From: Clostridiales bacterium
GTDB lineage: Bacteria; Bacillota; Clostridia; Christensenellales; Aristaeellaceae
Assembly (NCBI GenBank): GCA_015056255.1
Contig: SVGP01000017.1
Coordinates: forward strand, 1-64,000
Direction of reading: 5' to 3'
Length of the DNA: 64,000 nt
Position numbers and translations under genes: made by a program. This document shows, piece by piece, positions 25,230 through 33,294 of the stretch (positions within the stretch are counted from its first letter, which is position 1; the number at the start of each line of letters is the position of its first letter). The notes beneath the pieces were generated by a model that worked only from the letters and a program-made list of their open reading frames with translations, was not told where the DNA came from and did no database searches.

Positions 25230-26297
25230 ATGCTTAACGCTGCAATGAATTTTGATATGAAGGCCCTGCCGGCGACCATTGCGCCGATGGGCAACGGACA
25301 TATCAACCGCACCTACCTATTAACCGATAAGCTCGGAAACAAATACACCTTCCAGCGCATCAACGATGTGATTTTTAAAGACGTTCCCTCCCTCATGGAA
25401 AACATTCGTCTGGTCACCGAAATGCTGCGTGAAAAGGATCCCGACCCCAGGCATTCGCTTGAGCTTGTCAAAACCAAGGACGGAAACAGCTTCTATCACG
25501 ATGATACCGGATACTATCGCATGTATTACTTCGTGGATCAGAGCATCTGCCTTGAAAGAGCCGAAAACGAAGACGAATTCAGAATGAGCGCCGAGGCGTT
25601 CGGTTCTTTCCAGAACCTCCTGTCCGATTTTGACGCCTCCAAGCTTTCTGAAACCATCCCCATGTTCCACGATACCGAAAACCGCGTCAAGAACCTTTTA
25701 AAGGCCATTGAGCAGGACAAGATGGGCCGCCTTGCGGAAGTCAAGGAAGAGGTTGAATTTGCCCTTGCCCGTGCGGAAGAGGCAAAATACATGAAGGGTC
25801 TTCTTGAAAAGGGCGAGCTCAAGCTTCGCGTAACCCATAACGACACGAAGCTTAACAACGTGCTTTTCGACGAAAACACCAGAAAGCCCATTTGCGTTAT
25901 CGACCTTGACACCATCATGCCCGGCCTCGCCGCCAACGATTTCGGCGATTCCATCCGCTTCGGCGCATCCACTGCCACCGAGGACGAGCTGGATCTTGAC
26001 AAGGTCACCATGTCCCTTGACATGTTCAGAGCTTATACCCGCGGCTTCCTGTCTGCCTGCGGAAGCAAGCTTACTCAAAAGGAAATCGAAACCCTGCCCA
26101 TGGGCGCGAAAATGATGACCTATGAATGCGGCATCCGCTTTTTGACCGATTATCTGGAGGGAGACGTTTACTTCAGAATTCACAGAGAGAAGCATAATCT
26201 GGATCGTTGCCGCACCCAGCTCAAGCTGGTTTACGACATGGAACAGAAATGGGACGAAATGGCCAAGATCATCAAAGAGGAGGCTGCCAGATTATGA
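25230..26297 (+). CDS. nahK: N-acetylhexosamine 1-kinase
   Basis: 355 residues, aminoglycoside-phosphotransferase-like kinase fold. N-terminal GNGHINRTYLL (ATP-site glycine turn), YTFQRINDVIFKDV, the catalytic loop VTHNDTKLNNVLFD (about 192-205) and the metal motif CVIDLDTIMPGLAANDFGDSI read in two parts. These features fit NahK, which phosphorylates the anomeric carbon of GlcNAc or GalNAc. AAAGGAG precedes the ATG. It lies in the middle of the nucleotidyltransferase-nahK-galE operon. Homologous kinases for other sugars exist, so the substrate is not certain. Confidence 0.85.
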   Translation: MLNAAMNFDMKALPATIAPMGNGHINRTYLLTDKLGNKYTFQRINDVIFKDVPSLMENIRLVTEMLREKDPDPRHSLELVKTKDGNSFYHDDTGYYRMYYFVDQSICLERAENEDEFRMSAEAFGSFQNLLSDFDASKLSETIPMFHDTENRVKNLLKAIEQDKMGRLAEVKEEVEFALARAEEAKYMKGLLEKGELKLRVTHNDTKLNNVLFDENTRKPICVIDLDTIMPGLAANDFGDSIRFGASTATEDELDLDKVTMSLDMFRAYTRGFLSACGSKLTQKEIETLPMGAKMMTYECGIRFLTDYLEGDVYFRIHREKHNLDRCRTQLKLVYDMEQKWDEMAKIIKEEAARL

Positions 26298-27307
26298 GCA
26301 TCCTGATCACCGGCGGCGCCGGATACATCGGTTCCCACACCTGCCTTTGCCTTCTGAACAAGGGCTACGACATCGTGGTTGTCGATAACCTCGACAATTC
26401 CTCAAAGGAGTCCCTTGCCCGCGTGACCGAGCTCACCGGCAAGGAAATCCCCTTCTATGAGGTCGACGCGCGCGAAACCGAGAAACTGATTGAAATCATC
26501 AAAAAGCACAATGTGGACAGCGTGATTCACTTTGCAGGCCTGAAGGCCGTTGGCGAATCCGTTCGCCTGCCGCTTGAATACTACGAAAACAACCTCGTTT
26601 CCACCCTCCATCTGGCCGACGCCATGGTGAAAACCGGCGTCAAGAAGCTCATCTTCTCCTCCTCTGCAACCGTCTATTCCGCCGACAACGAGGTACCGCT
26701 CACCGAAAGCGGAAGACTCGGCTGCTCCAACCCCTACGGCTGGACCAAGTATATGAACGAGCAGATCCTGCGCGACGTGTCCGTCGCCCATCCCGACTGG
26801 TCCATCGTTCTTTTAAGATACTTTAACCCCGTCGGCGCGCATGAAAGCGGCAGAATCGGCGAGGATCCCACCGGCGTTCCCAACAATCTCATGCCTTACG
26901 TCTCCCAGACGGCAGTAGGCCGCCGCGAATTCCTGACCGTATACGGCGACGACTACGACACGCCCGACGGAACCGGCGTTCGCGATTACATCCACGTAAT
27001 GGATCTGGCCGAAGGCCATGTAGCCGCCGTGGAATACGCGGAAAAATTCAAGGGCTGCGACGCCATCAACTTAGGCACCGGCGTCGGCTACAGTGTTCTT
27101 GATATGGTCAAGGCATTCGAAGAAGCCAACGGCGTAAAGGTTCCCTACAAAATCGGCCCGCGCCGCCCCGGCGACCTTGCAACCGTTTACTCCAACCCCG
27201 AAAAAGCCGAAAAAGTTCTGGGCTGGAAAGCCAAGCGCACGTTAATCGACATGTGCCGCGACCTTTGGACATGGCAGAGCAATAACCCGAACGGATACAG
27301 AAAGTAA
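26294..27307 (+). CDS. galE: UDP-glucose 4-epimerase
   Basis: 337 residues from the ATG at 26294, overlapping the nahK stop (ATGA) and preceded by GAGGAGG. Interconverts UDP-Gal/UDP-Glc and often UDP-GalNAc/UDP-GlcNAc. NAD loop ITGGAGYIGSH, SSSATVY with the catalytic Ser, NPYGWTKYMNEQ with the Tyr-x-x-x-Lys variant YGWTK, RYFNPVGAH and PRRPGDLATVY. Links galactose (galK) and hexosamine salvage to nucleotide sugars. Confidence 0.96.
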   Translation: MSILITGGAGYIGSHTCLCLLNKGYDIVVVDNLDNSSKESLARVTELTGKEIPFYEVDARETEKLIEIIKKHNVDSVIHFAGLKAVGESVRLPLEYYENNLVSTLHLADAMVKTGVKKLIFSSSATVYSADNEVPLTESGRLGCSNPYGWTKYMNEQILRDVSVAHPDWSIVLLRYFNPVGAHESGRIGEDPTGVPNNLMPYVSQTAVGRREFLTVYGDDYDTPDGTGVRDYIHVMDLAEGHVAAVEYAEKFKGCDAINLGTGVGYSVLDMVKAFEEANGVKVPYKIGPRRPGDLATVYSNPEKAEKVLGWKAKRTLIDMCRDLWTWQSNNPNGYRK

Positions 27308-27309
27308 AC

Positions 27310-27346
27310 AAAAAGCTGCCCGCGCAAATGCGCAGGCAGCTTTTTG
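27310..27346 (+). terminator. Terminator after galE
   Basis: AAAAAGCTGCC and GGCAGCTTTTT arms with an inner GCGC / GCGC pair; usable in both directions. Confidence 0.88.
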
Positions 27347-27460
27347 ATCGCTGGGCGATGGACTCAGACGCTCAGCAAAGGCTTTGGAAAATCATTCCGG
27401 ATCTGTAGTAAAGAATAGTATCGTTCCTGTCCCTTAAGACTCTTTTATGATACCTTGGCT

Positions 27461-27547
27461 CTCCCAGAGGGATAGCCAAGAACGAAAACAGCCTCTCTAC
27501 AGGAGCTTTTGATAGTGTAAGCCGGTGCACGTTGTGCACCGGCTTAC
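27461..27547. repeat. P2 repeat piece and a perfect inverted repeat
   Basis: GGCTCTCCCAGAGGGATAGCC is a P2-family hairpin at about 27463. At 27517-27547 two perfect 14-base arms (GTAAGCCGGTGCAC / GTGCACCGGCTTAC) enclose GTT, twelve bases beyond the stop of the prs gene on the minus strand. It has no T-run, so it may stabilise the mRNA end or bind a protein. Confidence 0.6.
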
Positions 27548-27558
27548 AGCTGTTATCA

Positions 27559-28785
27559 TTAAATTTTCTCGCCGTTTTTGTATTTCTCGATCAGGTTCTT
27601 GATTCTGTTGAGCGGGCTCATCAGGGAGTCGAGGGAATGGTCGTGGTTTAAGGTTGCTACGATGTAGGACATGTATTTGGACATGTCTACTTCGATGAAC
27701 CACGGGGCATTTCTGACTTCGGGATTCAGGTAGTTGAGGTTGGTACCCAGAACGCCCGCGAGCATGCCGGATTCATAAGCTTCATTGAAAGCTTCGATGC
27801 CGTTGGTGAAGAAGCAGAAAGTGGCGGCGACGAAGATGCGGCGAGCGTTTCTGCGTTTGAGTTCTTTCAAAAGATCCAAAACGCTGTCGCCGGTGGAGAT
27901 GATATCGTCGGCAACGATGATGTCCTTGCCTTCAACGCTGTCGCCCATATATTCGTGAGCGATAATCTTGTTTCTGCCGTCTACGACCTTGGAATAGTCG
28001 CGTCTTTTGTAGAACATACCAAGATCCAGACCCAGAACGGTGGAATAATAGATGTTTCTGGTGATGGCGCCTTCGTCGGGGGAGACGATCATCATGTGCT
28101 GCTTATCGATTTCAAGATCCTTTACCTTGCGGCACAGGCTCTTCATCATCTGATAGGTAGGCATGAAGGATTCAAAGCCCGTCAGCGGGATGGCGTTTTG
28201 AACGCGGGGATCATGCGCGTCGAAGGTAATGATGTTTTCAACGCCCATATGGGTGAGCTCCTGAAGCATGAGCGCGCAGTCCATGGATTCACGGGAGGAT
28301 CTTCTGTGCTGGCGGCTTTCGTACAGGAAGGGCATGATGACGGTGATGCGGCGCGCTTTTCCGCCGATGGCGGCAATAACGCGCTTGAGATCCGCGTAGT
28401 GATCGTCGGGCGACATCGGCACGGATTCGCCGTACATCTTGTAGCGAATCTGGTGTGCGGTTACGTCGGAGATAATATAGATGTCGTAGCCGCGGACAGA
28501 CTGATTCAAAAGTCCCTTGCCTTCGCCGGTGCCGAAGCGGGGGCACTTGATGGAAAGCAGGAAGGTGTCAAGATTGTATCCGGGGAAGGTATAAAGGTCT
28601 TCATCGTGCAGGCCGATGCCTTCGCGCCAATCCTTCAGATATTTATTCATTCTCTCGCCCAGGGCTTCGCAGCCGGGCATTGCGATCAGACCCAGAGGGC
28701 CAATGGGGCGTGTTTCAAAGGGCTTCCAGCCGGCGCCGGACAGGATTTCGCTCACATGAACCATCTCCATTTCCATTATTGCCAT
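27559..28785 (-). CDS. prs: Ribose-phosphate pyrophosphokinase
   Basis: About 408 residues, longer than the usual ~315. It makes PRPP from ribose 5-phosphate and ATP. The PRPP loop DIIVADDIISTGDSV is near residue 290, ENIITFDAHDPRVQNAIP holds the metal/flexible region and SPDEGAITRN follows. N-terminal SGAGWKPFETRPIG and the ~90-residue C-terminal end differ from standard Prs; this is a long-form Prs of Clostridia type. The start is uncertain: ATGs at 28785, 28776, 28770 and 28764 and a GTG at 28755 are in frame, and the GTG has GGAG nine bases upstream. Single gene. Confidence 0.85.
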   Translation of the reverse strand: MAIMEMEMVHVSEILSGAGWKPFETRPIGPLGLIAMPGCEALGERMNKYLKDWREGIGLHDEDLYTFPGYNLDTFLLSIKCPRFGTGEGKGLLNQSVRGYDIYIISDVTAHQIRYKMYGESVPMSPDDHYADLKRVIAAIGGKARRITVIMPFLYESRQHRRSSRESMDCALMLQELTHMGVENIITFDAHDPRVQNAIPLTGFESFMPTYQMMKSLCRKVKDLEIDKQHMMIVSPDEGAITRNIYYSTVLGLDLGMFYKRRDYSKVVDGRNKIIAHEYMGDSVEGKDIIVADDIISTGDSVLDLLKELKRRNARRIFVAATFCFFTNGIEAFNEAYESGMLAGVLGTNLNYLNPEVRNAPWFIEVDMSKYMSYIVATLNHDHSLDSLMSPLNRIKNLIEKYKNGEKI

Positions 28786-28869
28786 TATACAATACCACAT
28801 ATGCGTAAAGTTTTCCGTCATGGTTATGTCAAATTCCGTGTGATTTCTGAAGAATTCTCGTTTCGTTTC

Positions 28870-28898
28870 TTGATTCGCATACGTATTCGTGTTAAAAT
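28870..28898 (+). promoter_or_regulatory. Promoter of sugar isomerase operon
   Basis: TTGATT (28870-28875), 17 bases, TAAAAT (28893-28898); the ATG at 28932 follows CGGAGG. Confidence 0.6.
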
Positions 28899-28931
28899 AG
28901 AGCCATCATTATAAACGGAGGAATACTATTT

Positions 28932-29789
28932 ATGAAAATCGCAGTCAGCTCCTACAGCTTTTCTCAGGCGCTCTACGACGGCCGCATGACCATCATGGAC
29001 GTGATCCCCAAGGCGAAGGAAATGGGCTTTGAAGGCATTGAATTCGTTCGTCAGGGCCAGACCATCGAGGAATTAAAGGTTCTCGCGCCCAAGCTCAAGG
29101 CGCAGGCCGAAGAATACGGCATCGAGATCATCTCCTACATGGCAGGCGCGGATTTCCTCTTAAACGGCATTGAAAAGCAGGTCAAGGATCTTAAAGAAGA
29201 AGTCGAAATCGCTTATCTTATGGGCGCTTCCCGCCTTCGTCACGACTCCACGCAGGGCAAGGATGCAGACGGCAAAATGTACACCGTTGAAGAAGCTCTG
29301 CCCATCGTCACGGAGGGCTATCGTCAGGTAACCGAGTTCGCAGCCGGCCTCGGCATCCACACCATGATTGAAAACCACGGCTATTTCTTTCAGGATGCAG
29401 AGCGCGTTAAGAAGCTCATCGAAAGTGTAAACCATCCGAATTTTGGCTGGCTGGTCGATATGGGCAACTTTATGTGCGCGGACGAGGTTTCCGTTGAATC
29501 CGTCAAAATTGCGGCTCCCATGGCGGTTCATGCCCACGCCAAGGATTTCTTCCTCAAGGAAAAGGGCGAATATGTGCCGGGTCAGGGCTGGTTCTCTTCC
29601 CGCGGCGGAAACGCCCTTCGCGGAACCATCATCGGCCACGGCGTTGTCAACGTCAAAAAGTGCTTATCCATCCTGAAGGAAGCCGGCTACGACGAATGGC
29701 TCGCCCTTGAATTCGAAGGCATCGAGGATTGTTTAATGGGCATCAAGGCCGGCCTTGAGAACCTTAAGGAAATGCTCCAGGATGCATAA
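28932..29789 (+). CDS. Xylose isomerase-like sugar epimerase
   Basis: 285 residues, AP-endonuclease-2/xylose-isomerase-like TIM barrel. Metal-site residues are visible in HTMIENHGYFFQ (Glu, His), GWLVDMGNF (Asp), VHAHAKDFF (His) and EWLALEFEG (Glu). It probably isomerises or epimerises a sugar or sugar acid in the cytoplasm. KDPG aldolase two genes on makes a hexuronate or keto-acid route possible, but trmO lies between. The stop overlaps the trmO start. Confidence 0.85.
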   Translation: MKIAVSSYSFSQALYDGRMTIMDVIPKAKEMGFEGIEFVRQGQTIEELKVLAPKLKAQAEEYGIEIISYMAGADFLLNGIEKQVKDLKEEVEIAYLMGASRLRHDSTQGKDADGKMYTVEEALPIVTEGYRQVTEFAAGLGIHTMIENHGYFFQDAERVKKLIESVNHPNFGWLVDMGNFMCADEVSVESVKIAAPMAVHAHAKDFFLKEKGEYVPGQGWFSSRGGNALRGTIIGHGVVNVKKCLSILKEAGYDEWLALEFEGIEDCLMGIKAGLENLKEMLQDA

Positions 29790-30468
29790 TCTTAAAAGGA
29801 TTGCGCGCATCAGATGCGATTTTGAAACCAAGTTCGGCCTTCCGAGGCAAAGCGGTCTTAATGAAAGCCTGACGGGCAGAATTGTCTTTGAGCGAGAATA
29901 TCGCAGTCCCGACGCGGTGCGCGGGCTCGAACAGTTTTCCCATATCTGGATTCTGTGGCTTTTTGACATTCCGGAGCGGGAGGGCTATTCGGCCACGGTG
30001 CGCCCGCCGCGGCTGGGCGGAAACGAGCGCGTAGGCGTATTTGCCACGCGCTCCCCCTTTCGACCAAACCCCATCGGATTAACCGTTGCCAAGCTTGAAA
30101 AGATCGAAATCGACCCGTCCCTCGGCCCCGTAATCACGGTTTCGGGCATCGACATGATGGACGGCACGGAGATTTTCGACATCAAACCCTATATACCCTA
30201 TGCCGATATGCGGCCGGACGCCGTCGGCAGTTTTGCCGAAGAAATGAAAGAATATCGCCTGAAGGTTGAGGATCCGAAGAATCTCCTTTCGAATTTCGAT
30301 CAGGAAAAGCGCGAAACGCTTTTCAAAACGCTTGCCCTTGATCCGCGCCCCGCCTATCACGACGACCCGGATCGCGTTTACGGCTTTTTGTATGCGGGCT
30401 TCGACGTACGATTTACCGTGGACAAGGGGACTCTTACTGTATTTGAAATCATGAAAAACGAATTTTGA
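29782..30468 (+). CDS. trmO: tRNA (N6-t6A37)-methyltransferase TrmO
   Basis: 228 residues from the ATG at 29782, inside the end of the previous gene (8-base overlap). TrmO methylates the t6A base made by TsaBDE. Signature ATRSPFRPNPIGLT (about 91-104) with FSHIWILWLFD before and the SAM-linked GIDMMDGTEIFDIKPYIPY after, read in two parts. The C-terminal ~90 residues match the family tail. Its partner pathway genes tsaE and tsaB are at 6513-7694. Confidence 0.92.
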   Translation: MHNLKRIARIRCDFETKFGLPRQSGLNESLTGRIVFEREYRSPDAVRGLEQFSHIWILWLFDIPEREGYSATVRPPRLGGNERVGVFATRSPFRPNPIGLTVAKLEKIEIDPSLGPVITVSGIDMMDGTEIFDIKPYIPYADMRPDAVGSFAEEMKEYRLKVEDPKNLLSNFDQEKRETLFKTLALDPRPAYHDDPDRVYGFLYAGFDVRFTVDKGTLTVFEIMKNEF

Positions 30469-30486
30469 ATTTGAGGGGGGTTCAGC

Positions 30487-31443
30487 ATGAATATCATGGA
30501 CAAGCTTTCTCTGGCCGGCCTCGTTCCGGTCATCAAGGTTGAGGATGCCGCGGATGCCGTTCCGCTTTGCAAAGCCCTGAAGGACGGCGGCCTGCCCGTT
30601 GCTGAAATCACCTTCAGAACAGCTGCCGCCGAACAGGCCATCAAAAATGTGCACGAGGCGCTCCCGGACGTGATGCTGGGCGCGGGCACGGTTTTAACGG
30701 TTGAGCAGGTGAAGCGTGCAGTCGCGGCCGGGGCTGCCTATATCGTCGCGCCCGGTCTGAATCCCGAGGTGGTGGGCTATTGCGTAGAAAACAACATCCC
30801 GGTTCTGCCCGGCTGCGCAACGCCCAGCGATATTGAAACGGCGCTGTCCTTTGGCCTTGACACGGTCAAATTCTTCCCGGCGGAAGCGGCGGGCGGTATA
30901 AATTATATCAAAGCCATCTCCGCACCCTACGGCGGCATGCACTTTGTGCCCACCGGAGGCGTCAGCGAAAAGAACCTTATGGATTATCTCTCTTTCCCGA
31001 AAGTCCGCGCAGCGGGCGGCAGCTGGATGGTGCCGTCAGATGCAGTCAGAAACAAGGACTGGGAGAAGATCACGCTCCTTACCCGTCAAGCCGTAAAGGT
31101 CATGCTGGGCATCGAGCTTAAGCACGTCGGCATCAACAGCGCTTCCCCCGAGCAGGCGAAAAAGGATGCGGAGATGTTCTGCCTCGTGACCGGCCTTTCG
31201 CCCAAGGACGGAGAGGCTTCGATTTTCGCAGGCGGCGAATTCGAGTTTATGAAAAAGCCTTTCAGAGGCAAAAACGGGCATATTGCCCTGGGCGTAAACA
31301 GCATCGCCCGCGCCAAATGGCACCTTGAAATGCGCGGCTTTGCGTTTGATGAAGAAAGCGCAGTGGTCAGGGATGGAAAGACCGTCGCCATCTATCTGAA
31401 GGATGAGATTGCCGGGTTTGCCGTGCATCTTCTTCAGAAGTAA
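30487..31443 (+). CDS. KDPG/KHG aldolase fused to a VOC domain
   Basis: 318 residues. The first ~205 form a complete KDPG aldolase: PVAEITFRT (catalytic Glu), LGAGTVLTVEQ, PGCATPSDIETAL and TVKFFPAEAAGG with the Schiff-base lysine. It splits 2-keto-3-deoxy-6-phosphogluconate into pyruvate and glyceraldehyde 3-phosphate. Residues ~213-318 are a separate glyoxalase/VOC-like domain (KHVGINSASPEQAKKDAEMF, GHIALGVNSIARAKWHLE, VAIYLKDEIAGFAVHLL, read in parts). The VOC part may bind metal or be regulatory; its role is unknown. GGGGGG upstream of the ATG is a strong ribosome site. Confidence 0.88.
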   Translation: MNIMDKLSLAGLVPVIKVEDAADAVPLCKALKDGGLPVAEITFRTAAAEQAIKNVHEALPDVMLGAGTVLTVEQVKRAVAAGAAYIVAPGLNPEVVGYCVENNIPVLPGCATPSDIETALSFGLDTVKFFPAEAAGGINYIKAISAPYGGMHFVPTGGVSEKNLMDYLSFPKVRAAGGSWMVPSDAVRNKDWEKITLLTRQAVKVMLGIELKHVGINSASPEQAKKDAEMFCLVTGLSPKDGEASIFAGGEFEFMKKPFRGKNGHIALGVNSIARAKWHLEMRGFAFDEESAVVRDGKTVAIYLKDEIAGFAVHLLQK

Positions 31444-31836
31444 GGAGAAAAGGCAGTTTTCGATCGGATAGGCGTTTGCGAGAGATTGATACGAAGCGAG
31501 TGCACGTGATTGCTGACGAAGGATCGCGGCGGGAGCAAGCCCCCGCCCTACGTTCTCATGGGTTGATCCGTTCCGCGATTATCGATCGGATGGGCGCTTG
31601 TGGGAGGCTGAAAGACAACGGCAATCCCTCAGTCAAAATCTTCGATTTTGACAGCTCCCTTTGCACAAGGGAGCCGTTTGGAAAGTGATTATTCGTGGCA
31701 GGGGCGATTCAGGAATCGCCCGTCATCTTTGGAAAATTATAGTATCTGCGGCGGGAGCAAGCCCCCGTCCTGCGTTCCAGGCATAAGAAACCCGCCCGGC
31801 TGTATGATGCACAGCGGGCGGGGTTTTTTATGCCTT
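31444..31836. repeat. Repeat-filled gap and bidirectional terminator
   Basis: No gene. P1 palindromes at 31528-31552 and 31750-31774 (GGCGGGAGCAAGCCCCCG..); a related GGGGCGATTCAGGAATCGCCC near 31700; a P2-type block at 31627-31677 (CAGTCAAAATC..GATTTTGACAG then CTCCCTTTGC..AAGGGAG). At 31788-31830 CCCGCCCGGCTGT / ACAGCGGGCGGG followed by TTTTTT ends both converging transcripts. Confidence 0.75.
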
Positions 31837-32496
31837 TTAGACGGTTTCGCTCTGATAGGCGACGAGGCTGGCTTCGTGCACACCATTGATGGAGAGGAGC
31901 TTGTTTAAGAAAGCTTCGGTCTTCTCTACGCGGACTTCATAGGTGACTTCTACGCCGTTTCCGGTGATGGTCTTGCTCTTGAGCTTCATGAACTTAAGCT
32001 GTCTCATGAGCTGGGAGGCGCTGCTTTCGGCGGACTGGGAAAGGCGCATAACGAGGAGATAGCTGTCCGCGCCCTTGGAGGTGATGCGGCGAAGGAGGAA
32101 GATGAGCGCGCCGATGGCGGCAACGGTGATGGCGGCCAGAATGTACTGGCCGGCGCCGATTAAGATGCCCATGGTGAGCGCCCAGAACATGTAGGCGGTA
32201 TCGAGGGGATCCTTAACTGCCGTACGGAAGCGAACGATGGACAGCGCGCCGACCATACCCATGGAAAGCTGCAGGGAGTCCTTGATGCACATGACGACAG
32301 GGGCGGTGACGGTGGTCATCAGAACGAGGGTGAGGCCGAAGTTCGAGGAGAACATCACGCCGCGATAGTTGTTTTTATAGACCCAGTATACGAAAAGGCC
32401 CACGACAAAAGCCAGAGCGATCATGAAAAGAACGTTGATCCAGGAGGTGGCGCTTACGGTATTGGCCTGAAAGATATCGGCAAAAATGGTCTTCAC
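31837..32496 (-). CDS. DUF4956 membrane protein
   Basis: 219 residues from a GTG at 32496, eight bases after AAAGGGG; a TTG at 32514 has no such site. Three to four membrane segments in the first ~120 residues with the family block SMGMVGALSIVRFRTAVKDPLD, then a ~90-residue cytoplasmic tail. Function unknown. DUF4956 proteins regularly occur with VTC and CotH proteins, as here, implying a common envelope phosphorylation or polyphosphate process. Confidence 0.88.
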   Translation of the reverse strand: MKTIFADIFQANTVSATSWINVLFMIALAFVVGLFVYWVYKNNYRGVMFSSNFGLTLVLMTTVTAPVVMCIKDSLQLSMGMVGALSIVRFRTAVKDPLDTAYMFWALTMGILIGAGQYILAAITVAAIGALIFLLRRITSKGADSYLLVMRLSQSAESSASQLMRQLKFMKLKSKTITGNGVEVTYEVRVEKTEAFLNKLLSINGVHEASLVAYQSETV

Positions 32497-32561
32497 AAGG
32501 ATTTCCCCTTTCAATCTTTGGTTTTATTTTGATCGCCTGTTGGGGCGATTGCCTGATTTCG

Positions 32562-33272
32562 TCAGCCGAGCGGCTCAAAACGGCGGCAGAGAATGTATTT
32601 GGAAATGGCGCTTCTGATAACGGGCGTGTCTGCCAAAAGCGCGGAAACGGTATCCGGGAGGAAGTGGTCGTATTTTACTTCCAGAATCTCGTGTCCATCG
32701 TCCAGCGGACTCACGGTCATGAGATTGGGATTAAAAAGATCGGTAGAATTAACGGCGGTTTTTAAGCCCTTGTCGAAGGTGATTCTCACATTTTCGACCG
32801 GCAGCAGAAAAACCTCGCGCGTATAATCGACCAGCACCACAGGCTTTAACAGCTTTGTGCGCATCTCGCGGTACATGTCGCTTAACAGCGGATGATTTGC
32901 CTTTAAAAGACTGTTCGGATTTCCGTCCATCAGCTGCTCGCAGAGCTTTCTTGAAATTCGCACGGAGGATTTTTGAATCAGGTCGCCGATTTTGCGTTTT
33001 CTTTCCAAATATATCACCTGATCAGACAGGTTGTAAATGCGGATTCTGTATTTATCGCGTCCCATCACGCCGCTTACCTTGTCGTAATAGGCGGTGTTGT
33101 ACGCGTCGTCAAAATACAGGGAGCGGATGAAATATTCGCCTCTTTCATCGGCGTGAGCGTCGGCCTTCATGAGGCCGCCCAGCCTGTGGCCGAGGGCGAT
33201 CATGTCGCCTTTGTTTATGAAATATTTCAGCTCGTGCCGCTCAGGGAAGGAAGCGTGTTCTTCGTTTCGCAA
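32562..33272 (-). CDS. VTC-domain polyphosphate polymerase-like protein
   Basis: 236 residues from a TTG (AGGAGG eight bases upstream). The VTC triphosphate-tunnel fold is recognisable: RHELKYFIN at the N-terminus, YFIRSLYFDD, KYRIRIY and YLERKRKIGD with basic residues lining the tunnel, VVLVDYTREVF and ILEVKYDHFLP. In yeast the domain makes polyphosphate from ATP. Here it is soluble and likely works with the membrane protein DUF4956. Lies 22 bases after the CotH gene. Confidence 0.9.
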   Translation of the reverse strand: MRNEEHASFPERHELKYFINKGDMIALGHRLGGLMKADAHADERGEYFIRSLYFDDAYNTAYYDKVSGVMGRDKYRIRIYNLSDQVIYLERKRKIGDLIQKSSVRISRKLCEQLMDGNPNSLLKANHPLLSDMYREMRTKLLKPVVLVDYTREVFLLPVENVRITFDKGLKTAVNSTDLFNPNLMTVSPLDDGHEILEVKYDHFLPDTVSALLADTPVIRSAISKYILCRRFEPLG

Positions 33273-33294
33273 ATGAAATTCCCTCCTGCGCTAA

